From NCBI GenBank assembly GCA_006386115.1, contig VFIW01000075.1, positions 124,001 through 188,000 of the forward strand: a stretch of 64,000 nt of DNA, read 5' to 3'. This DNA comes from Globisporangium splendens. Its lineage: Eukaryota; Oomycota; Peronosporomycetes; Pythiales; Pythiaceae. The translations under genes and the position numbers were made by a program. The notes beneath the pieces are model-generated. The model had not been told where the DNA came from. It worked only from the letters and a program-made list of their open reading frames with translations, and made no database searches. Of the stretch, positions 58,585 to 64,000 are shown in pieces (within the stretch, counting starts at the first letter, position 1; every line of letters begins with the position of its first letter).

Positions 58585-59285
58585 CTAGATGGTGCAGTGG
58601 TAACTCGACGCCATTGCTGTGTCCTGGCGACTCACCACCGCTTTGCAGAACGGCGTGTTCCCACCCTGTACAGCCACTTGGCTGCGGAAGCGCGCTGTCG
58701 TCATCCACTCGGGCAGCGCCGACACATTCGTGTACTCAAAGTTGACTTTCTTCAAGATCGCGCTGGGCGACGCGACTTGTGCTGGGAGTTCGCTCAGTAG
58801 CGGGTTGTAATTCACTTCGAGCCGTTTCAAGCTCGAGATCTCAAAGAGCTCCGGCGAAAGCTGGGAGATGCGCGTGTACTGCAGAGTCAAACGCATGAGC
58901 TCCATGCGAAGAAACACCGGCGGAAGAGATGTTGCAGCGCTGTGGACGAAGATCATGTTGATACTTTTCGGCCAGATCGTCGCGAGACTTGGCGGGAGAT
59001 CGTTGAGCCCGCACGCAGCGATGTAGACGGTGCCGATTGACTGTGGGAAATCGGGAGCCAGCAGTCCTGGCGGCAGAATCATCCCGTTGGTAAACAAGCT
59101 GAAGTTGACGCTGAGGAACGTCAGCTGCCGGATTACAGAGTGGTACTTCTCCGATAATGCTGCTGACTCGGGCCATTCGAGCACAGTCGAGTTACTGCAC
59201 TGCTGGTTTCGACAAACACGCTTTTCATCTTGGATTTCGAAAGTCACCACCGAGTTTATGCCGCGAATGATGCTCGAGTCATAAA
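58585..59285 (-). pseudogene. leucine-rich-repeat protein fragment
   Basis: About 230 codons ending at TAG 58585 on the minus strand. LRR-like pattern: IGTVYIAACGLNDLPPSLAT, INMIFVHSAATSLPPVFLRM, LMRLTLQYTRISQLSPELFE, LKRLEVNYNPLLSELPAQVA, LKKVNFEYTNVSALPEWMTT. The frame has no ATG near its beginning (first Met after about 70 codons) and is closed upstream by a stop near 59320. A pyrimidine-rich TATCAG at about 59293-59298 could be a splice acceptor, but I found no upstream exon. It looks like the 3' end of a longer LRR gene that lost its 5' part, or one whose other exons lie unrecognised upstream. Confidence 0.5.
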
Positions 59286-61094
59286 GCAAAGCTGATACGA
59301 AGACGAGGCGCGTAGGCGATCAGCCACTCCGATGAATGCAGTCCCAATTGCCTTGTCGGAGATCGATGAGGTCAGATAATGGCCGAGAAGCACCGTCGAC
59401 TGCACGCGCTCGTTTCGCCCCTTTCCAACAACACGACATGCGTATTTTTATCCCGAGGTGATCGACCTGCATTTTCCCTAAATATACGCCAGTTCATGAT
59501 CGACCTTCGGGCCATGGAAGAAGAATCACCAGGACGTGATTTCTCCGACAATGAAAGCCCAAAGCCTACTCAATCGAAAGGAAATTTACTGAAAATAGTC
59601 GGTGGCTAGCTATTTCATCGAAACTCTTTTGTTTCTCGGCTCAGGAGGCAGCACAAATCGAAAACGAGCTTGAGGGAAATTGGCAGTCTTCTGTCGACAT
59701 GACACACATTCGTTGTGCCCATAAAGCTTGTGTTTTCTTTCAGTGATGATGTTTGGATTCCCTCACGTCGCTTTAAGATCTACTTTAGCCGACAGCGACC
59801 TTCAAAATACGTGACCAGTTAAGCTGAGTTTAAAGGGTTAAATAGTTCAAGTTGAACCAAAGATCGGTCCAAGAGTTCCAAATCAGTTCATGTCGCTGGG
59901 CACGAAAAGTCACATACATGGACACTGTTGCTCAGCACTGAACTGTTGGTGCAATGCTCTCTTTTCGACCAGCATCAGATCAGCGAATCCTCACTCATCT
60001 CGGTTAACCAAGTGTCGTTCCATTTGCCACACGTCGGAGACGATGAGTGTTTTCAACCGGTTTTCGCAAATTGACACGACAGCACAACTCCCCTCGGTTA
60101 GAACACAACCGGTCATTTGAAACTGTTCGCCTCCATCTACGCACATCACATCAACTGCGTGCCTTGAGCATCTTGCATGAACATTTGTCAACCCGCCAGA
60201 GGACTTTGACTTCCATTGCCATTCTCCAATTTCCTCCAACGACATCAATTCCAAAACAAACAGCAACAAGCTCCTCGAATACACTTACTACCCCTCCGCA
60301 ACGACCCTCAAGCTCTACGTCAACCTCATCAGCCAGCCATGCCGCTCCAGTACGACACCACAGCGAAATCTGTCCCTTTATGGATTGCTTGAGTACCAAA
60401 TGCAGTCTTGTTTTATTCGTATACTGACTCGTTGTGTTTCGTTGTGTTTCTGCTGCTGTCGATGCGTGCTGGTGATCAGGGTTGCGAAGCGTACGCACAG
60501 AATATCCGTGAGGGTGGATTGGTGAAGAGACTGGGTGCGACGTCGCAAATCTGTTGTGAGAGCTGATGTCCTGTGGCGGAGCAAGCTGTTGGCGCAAGTA
60601 AGGAAACTTTGTGCAATGGTCACACATTTCCATCCAATCACGGCTCTTCATCCAGGTCAGTCAATTCAAAAAGGTGTTAATCATGGATGCCAGAATCCTA
60701 CAGTGAAGTAGCCAAGTCGCAACCTTGTCGTGGCACGTGTCCTGTCCAAGGTACAGCGTACCAGGTTACGCACTTACCAAGAGAGTGCCAGTGTGGGAGG
60801 AGACGGCTGCACGACAAATGGAAGTGCAGCCGCGACGAAGAGGAGGAGAACAAGTGGGAAGGGAATTTTCGTGGGAGCCTCGGCACGATCGCTGCTGGCA
60901 GTTCCAGATCTGCGCGCAAATACTCAGAACGAGACCAAGCCTTTCGAGCGCGAGAGATATTGAGGAGAGGTACATGTATACACATCGTTCACGTCCTTTT
61001 CTGTGTGCATACGTATTGCACACTGTATGCAAGCACACAACACCGAGAAAGCGTCGTCGTGGCCCCTCACTACGATGGAGCGCGGGTAGGACAA
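59286..61094. other. AT-rich intergenic region
   Basis: Short frames. Plus strand about 60299-60345 reads TLKLYVNLISQPCR, resembling the N-terminus of a theta-type glutathione S-transferase, but the similarity is lost at once. Otherwise nothing recognisable. Confidence 0.35.
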
Positions 61095-61748
61095 GTGTGA
61101 AAGGGCTGTTCGCAGCAGTCCCTTAAACATGGCACACATGCTTGTGCGAACGAGGAAGCGATTCTCCCGACTTGGAAGAAGGAAGGGTGGCTTGGGTACT
61201 TGAGGGAAAATTGCAACTGTATTAAAACGCAGTTGTGGTTCCTGTCGCTACTCACAATTGAACCTCAAGGGATCCCAGAGCTTTTACAACTAAAACCTAA
61301 ACATGCAGAAATAAAACCTATGAATCCGATATATAAAGCCTTGGGTACACTGAGGTTGAACCTACGGGATCTTCTAGAAGCTTGAACTTCAAGTCTTATT
61401 TAAAATACCTGCAAAGTGATTGGCTCGCGCCACTCACTTCAGGCGGTAGAGACACGTCGGTCTCGTCGCCAGTCCAGTTTCCCAAGTAGGAACCATCACT
61501 CAGTACTTGATTAGTACATGGATGTCATTGCTCAGTACTGATTAGTACATGAGAACAACATTCTGCACTGATCAGTACAGAGAACACTCGTGACGTCATC
61601 TTCTGACGTCACACGTGCATGTGGGGACTGTATTACCGTAATCCCTTTGTTATTTGTGTCTCCACGATGCACGCTGACGGTGGTGTGTGCCACACTAGAT
61701 CTGGGGACAGATCCAGCTTCATGTAATGGCTGGTTATGGCCCATTACA
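61095..61748. repeat. interspersed LTR-like repeat, copy 2
   Basis: Direct, co-linear homologue of 7397-8029. The same three palindromes lie at 61502-61517, 61533-61548 and 61564-61579. It differs by an 11-bp-class insertion that doubles the TGACGTCA site (61589-61610) and by a duplicated end motif (CCCATTACA ending 61748 and again near 61761). No open frame with a retroelement domain follows it. Confidence 0.6.
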
Positions 61749-61761
61749 CTAGCCCATTACA

Positions 61762-62235
61762 CTACCCTCGTTCGTGGAATTGTTCAGTTCGATTACCAGC
61801 AACACTCTAACTCATCGTCGACTGCACGTGGAAGCTCTTCTGACATGACCCACAACGATCGACCAGATTCCGCGCAGGACGAATGGAGCCAATCAAGCAC
61901 GACCCAGCCCAGTGCACCAGAATAGTTTATCAACGCGCTGCCGTCACTTGACGGTAAGTCATTGTGCAAGAAGTACCTCACGAGGAACTCATCCCGCGGG
62001 AAATGAACAGACTGCGTGTTTTATTCCAGAGGACATTTCATTCCGTAGCACTCACCGCCGGTTGGTCAGGCATTCAACGAAAGAAATATGGAGGCATCCG
62101 CGAGGAATCCAAGGACCAATGAAGATACCGAGGTGCGGAGAAAGGGAGGATGACGCTTCGGCCGCCTCACCTCTCCCGACAAAGTATCCAGGTGGCTACT
62201 GTACCAGCTGCGCCATCAACAACAAACATGGACAG
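61762..62235. other. unassigned sequence after the LTR-like repeat
   Basis: Short frames only. If the repeat at 61095 is a 5' LTR this would be the element's internal region, but I see no gag, protease or primer-binding signature. Confidence 0.3.
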
Positions 62236-62997
62236 CTATTGGGTGGTGGCATCAGGCGCACCCTCCGGAAGCAGCTCACAGGAATATGCGAGTTCACTGA
62301 TCTCTGAATGTCGAAGCCGTGACGAGATGCATGTTCCATTGCCTGGCGCTATCCCACGAACCCATGGCCAACAAGACCCCAAACGCCGGATGTCCGCGCC
62401 AACAGGTTTTCTTGGTTTCTGCAAGCCATTGGGAACTACCTCAGAAGCCGCAGCACTTGGCGCTGTCCATGTCAATTCTGTGCGTCGAGGCAGGTGACAA
62501 ATATATGTGGTAGGGGCAGCAACTTGCCGACGCCTGCTTCGCTCATCACCGAGCAGGGTCCGCACACTGACTGCAGCGGTCGCTGCTGCGCGTATTGGCA
62601 GGACGACAGAATGCAGACTGAAGAAGTACTGCTGTCCAGACTCCTCGTCGACTAACCTACAAGGCATCTTTCCTGTTGTCGCGGCACAGAAAATTGGAGT
62701 GCAACACTCGTGTTCGTGAAAGGGGGCAGAAGTGGCCACTAGGGGCGCAGTGACCAGAACGGAGCGTCTGCATGTTGCAGAACAGAATTTGTAATTGTCT
62801 TTCAATAAACACACGCTATTTGCATCGCAACTTGCACTCGCATTTGGCTGCTCGCCATAAAAACCGACCTTTTTCAGCGCGAGCTTTGACGGAACGGTGA
62901 TATTGTCTGATCTGCTAGTCGAAAACGGCGCGCACCACAAGTCGCTGCTGCTCTTCGAAAGCATCCTGCTCACTGTACGCAGTCGATTTTTTCTCAA
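62236..62997 (-). CDS. hypothetical open reading frame
   Basis: 253 codons from ATG at 62997 (a second Met at 62964, MLSKSSSDLWCAPF). Contains Cys (ANSVCLLKDNYKFCSATC, HEHECCTPIFC) but no domain I recognise and no clear third-position bias. May be chance. MFS gene begins about 300 nt away on the other strand. Confidence 0.2.
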   Translation of the reverse strand: MRKNRLRTVSRMLSKSSSDLWCAPFSTSRSDNITVPSKLALKKVGFYGEQPNASASCDANSVCLLKDNYKFCSATCRRSVLVTAPLVATSAPFHEHECCTPIFCAATTGKMPCRLVDEESGQQYFFSLHSVVLPIRAAATAAVSVRTLLGDERSRRRQVAAPTTYICHLPRRTELTWTAPSAAASEVVPNGLQKPRKPVGADIRRLGSCWPWVRGIAPGNGTCISSRLRHSEISELAYSCELLPEGAPDATTQ

Positions 62998-63308
62998 GTT
63001 AAACTTTCAAATCGACTTTTGTGGAGCATAATCGGAGTTCAATTGAGATTTCCGGAATCGCACTTTTGCTCCAACTCGGTGTGTATGTTTCAAAGCAAGT
63101 CTTACCTTGTTTCAGTACTGCCTCATAATCAAATTTCTCTCATAAATTATAGCATAAAATTATACGGCGCACTGTATGTTTTTGAACTGTGACTAAATTT
63201 TAGTCAATCACACCTCACAATGGAGTCACTATTTCAACCAATCAACGACTAGATTGAGTCCCCAAATTGACCTTATTGTTTCCATACTGACCATCACGAG
63301 AGCCGAAA

Positions 63309-64000
63309 ATGGTGCACGTGGAGCTGCCGCCAGCGACAGCGGCAGTCGCGCAGCGCAAGCCGGGCGTCTGGAGCATCCCCGTGGACGACAACGTCGTGCT
63401 TGTCGACGACATCAAGGCACTCAAGCACGCCGTGCATGATGTGCGTGTCTGCATTTTTGTGTGCGTCGCTATAGAGCTCGAGGTGTTGAGTTGACTGCGG
63501 GTGCCTTGCCCCTTTGAATTGTCGCTGCATGCAGGAAATGGAGCGCATGGGCTGCGGATTCTACCAACGACGCACCGTCGCGTGAGTGGCCATAGCATAG
63601 ACATTCGCTTTGGTATATGCCTGCGCTGTGTGTGTGTGTGTCCTTACTATCATCTTAAACGTGGTGTGTAGGATCCTGGGACTCGGGAATGTGGCTGACG
63701 CCGTCGAGATCCTCGCGATTGGGTACATTTTGACGGTCTACGAAGACACCGAGGGCAAGATCTCGCCATGGGAGTCCAGTACGTATACAGTATGCTGATA
63801 GAATGGAGTATCTGATAACAAAGCCTCCTGTCTCACGTGTCAACTCCACTTGGTCTCACACTTAGGTTTCCTGACTGCAGCCGTGTTTGCCGGGATGCTC
63901 GCCGGTGGCTTTTTTGGCGGCATTCTGGGCGACATCTACGGTCGCAAGCCCGTGCTGCTCACGACGCTGGCGATCAACGCGGCGTCGGCGTTCCTCTCGG
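63309..64000 (+). CDS. major facilitator superfamily transporter (first four exons, runs off right edge)
   Basis: Exons 63309-63440, 63535-63581, 63672-63778 and 63866 onward; introns 94, 90 and 87 nt, phases consistent. The N-terminus is cytosolic (MVHVELPPATAAVAQRKPGV). Exon 2 plus 3 gives MERMGCGFYQRRTVAILGLG and NVADAVEILAIGYILTVYED (TM1 with the Asn-Ala-Asp-Ala motif of SV2/OCT-like sugar and organic ion porters). Exon 4: FLTAAVFAGMLAGGFFGGIL and GDIYGRKPVLLTT, the MFS loop 2-3 signature. This pattern (VADAVEI...GDIYGRKP) is typical of SV2-like or SLC22-like MFS proteins. Substrate unknown; the rest lies outside the window. Confidence 0.85.

Overview
This window is nuclear DNA of a filamentous oomycete, most likely of the Phytophthora/Pythium group. 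The signs are a GPI-anchored elicitin-like protein, a 7TM receptor fused to a TKL kinase with a DEP-like tail, two kinds of oomycete bZIP-type regulator, an R1R2R3 Myb, centrin, an ABCG/PDR pump and a 7-dehydrocholesterol reductase. Exons are GC-rich and mostly third-position G/C. Introns are short (about 60-110 nt, GT..AG) and intergenic DNA is AT-richer. All splice sites were read by eye and checked by phase arithmetic; none is backed by transcripts.

Left part (1-13.5 kb): the 5' end of a DUS2 tRNA dihydrouridine synthase (minus); two tandem membrane-anchored acid-phosphatase-like paralogues, one with two introns and one with none; an LTR-like interspersed repeat; a secreted GPI-type protein of unknown function; an elicitin-like gene; nuclear cap-binding protein CBP20; and a frameshifted Cys-rich secreted protein.

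Accessory part (14-22.4 kb): a cluster of bZIP-like genes. One copy is truncated (14.05 kb). The other two (16.2-17.1 kb plus, 20.4-21.3 kb minus) are inverted and nearly identical over exactly the coding region from an internal Met to the stop, while their flanks have diverged. The spacers hold decayed paralogous pieces.

Housekeeping part (22.4-48.5 kb): a 7TM-TKL-DEP kinase read in one frame but crossed by in-frame stops; DHCR7; a TMEM104-like transporter; a TPR protein with frame breaks; an RluA/RPUSD1-type pseudouridine synthase with an HMG-box-like insertion; R1R2R3 Myb; centrin; the ribosome-biogenesis factor NOC2; a CAMK-type kinase; and a full-size PDR transporter. Several pairs are divergent and share one upstream region (10.7-11.3, 35.3-37.1 and 40.1-41.5 kb).

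Right part (48.9-64 kb): a 5'-truncated LINE with an RNase H domain directly next to a kinesin that keeps only its motor domain and has an in-frame TGA; a bZIP factor with a conserved C-terminal domain; a tetraspanin; an LRR remnant; a second copy of the LTR-like repeat; and the first four exons of an MFS transporter running off the right edge.
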